A stretch of 64,000 bases of DNA from Metellina segmentata (lineage: Eukaryota; Arthropoda; Arachnida; Araneae; Tetragnathidae), in assembly GCA_947359465.1 (NCBI GenBank), contig OX375872.1:80025641-80089640 (forward strand), in the 5' to 3' direction. This document shows positions 63,067 to 64,000 of the stretch, in pieces. Position 1 is the stretch's first letter. The number at the start of each line of letters is the position of its first letter. Made by a program: the position numbers and the translations under genes. Under the pieces are notes generated by a model. That model was given only the letters and a program-made list of their open reading frames with translations. It was not told the origin of the DNA and did no database searches.

Positions 63067-63735
63067 AGATATTTCATTAAAAATAAAGTGCAAAATTTTA
63101 ACTATATATTATTCCCACCCACCAGATATATCTTACAAAAACCGTTATTAATATCGACAGTTTAGACTTGGAGGTATTCATCCAAAACTATCGAAAAATT
63201 TCCTATAAATAATTGAAAGTTTAACAAATACTAGTAGATAACGGAATATCCATTTCTGGATTGTAAACGGGAATAATATAACAAGGTTGGTTAAAAATTT
63301 TCAATAATTTAAGACACAAATTTATGTGCCAAACCTTAATAAGGTCTAAGACTTTGATTTAATCATCTGGGGCTCAAATGCTCATACTAAAAGTGTTTTT
63401 CACTGATAAGCAATAAATGAATTGGTCAGCGAAATCAACACTTATTTGAACTAATCAAGTCAGAAGTAATATAGCAGTTAGTTAACTATAACTGTAAAAA
63501 AGTTTTAAAATTTGCACAAGTAAAAAATGCATACATGTTAAGACTCATGCAAATTTGTAAGACGTTCAAATTTGTAAATTTTGTTTTTCTGTATTGTGAC
63601 TTGTATATTATTATATGCAATACATATTTGTATTGTTTCATATCGTCCATTACATGAACATTTGTTGGCGACAACGCATATATAGATGCGAAAAATTTGC
63701 TTGAGATAAATCGTCCTTAAATTCATGGCCGGAAG
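63067..63735. other. AT-rich sequence with no recognised feature
   Basis: Searched for upstream exons of the minus-strand protease (a TAAHC-type motif on the minus strand, with splice sites) and found none. Confidence 0.55.
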
Positions 63736-63750
63736 TTGGTCACCCTAATC

Positions 63751-63845
63751 TTAACGCTCGAAGTGATTTCAACGAGCTATCTCATCCATCAAGATTTGAC
63801 CAATTTTGAGAATGCCGAGATATCCTGTCATCAATATATTACCTT
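63751..63845. mobile_element. TTAA MITE, left part
   Basis: TTAACGCTCGAAGTGATTTC, CATCCATCAAGATTTGACCA and ATGCCGAGATATCCTGTCAT follow the family order up to a break near 63845. Confidence 0.6.
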
Positions 63846-64000
63846 TATATTACAACTATTTATCTTAGCATAAATTAAACTTTTCCGAATACTTGTAAGT
63901 TGTATTAGATTAATAAGTTTCAGATCATATTTAGGTCAGTGCATAAAAGTACGCGTTGAAAGTATATTTTAAAACTGTTTTTTATCATTGCAAGGGGTCT

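Noticed and set aside
62550..63077. Two minus-strand frames sharing REIPGNT and KTRKN motifs, as if paralogous small proteins
   Set aside because: They translate the same tandem DNA repeat (62655-63066). There is no start or splice context, and the units are partial.

Overview
This is an AT-rich eukaryotic nuclear window, most likely from an arthropod. An arachnid is my best guess, because of the very long repeat-filled introns, the two tRNA-derived SINE families and the invertebrate-type trypsin-fold proteases. The species assignment is inference only. There is no bacterial gene organisation, no CRISPR array and no rRNA. I see two real host genes. Everything else that can be identified is mobile-element or tandem-repeat DNA, plus AT-rich sequence in which I recognise nothing.

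Host genes. A complete S1A serine protease gene lies on the + strand (18819-37024, seven exons, 426 codons plus stop, every splice phase consistent). It encodes a signal peptide, a propeptide of about 150 residues without cysteine, an R|VVGG activation site, and a catalytic domain with the His, Asp and Ser motifs. The S1-pocket position 189 is Ser instead of the Asp of trypsin. The last three coding exons of a paralogue lie on the - strand (61814 down to 52456). This one keeps Asp189, and its upstream exons are probably beyond the right edge. The two genes point tail to tail. Their matching exon phases, and an identical 143-base exon, show common descent.

Layout. 0.6-7.6 kb is a dense cluster of SINE copies. 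One of them carries a hAT element (8-bp target duplication). The hAT carries a Helitron (removing it restores the hAT reading frame exactly). The Helitron carries an intact Tc1/mariner element with 122-bp inverted repeats and an uninterrupted 358-residue transposase. 7.9-9.2 kb holds a repeated CCACACTAGCCCC motif that includes a perfect 41-base palindrome. 11.2-13.1 kb holds a minus-strand Helitron inside another possible element. 13.97-18.5 kb is a degenerate satellite of about 138-bp monomers, interrupted by SINEs and by a hAT MITE rich in CATCGATGTT; the array stops about 250 bp before the TATA box of the protease gene. 18.8-37.0 kb is the protease gene, whose 11.2-kb third intron is full of piggyBac-like TTAA MITEs, a SINE and transposase relics. 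40.0-44.0 and 48.3-50.0 kb hold Helitrons, including a second copy of the nested Helitron with its empty site preserved in the window. 52.5-61.8 kb is the paralogous protease, whose introns carry a dead Tc1 transposase, a LINE relic and SINEs.

The most interesting material is the nested transposon stack with every boundary verifiable, the array of short hairpins with GNA-type loops at the 3' end of one Helitron family, and the specificity-pocket divergence between the two convergent proteases.
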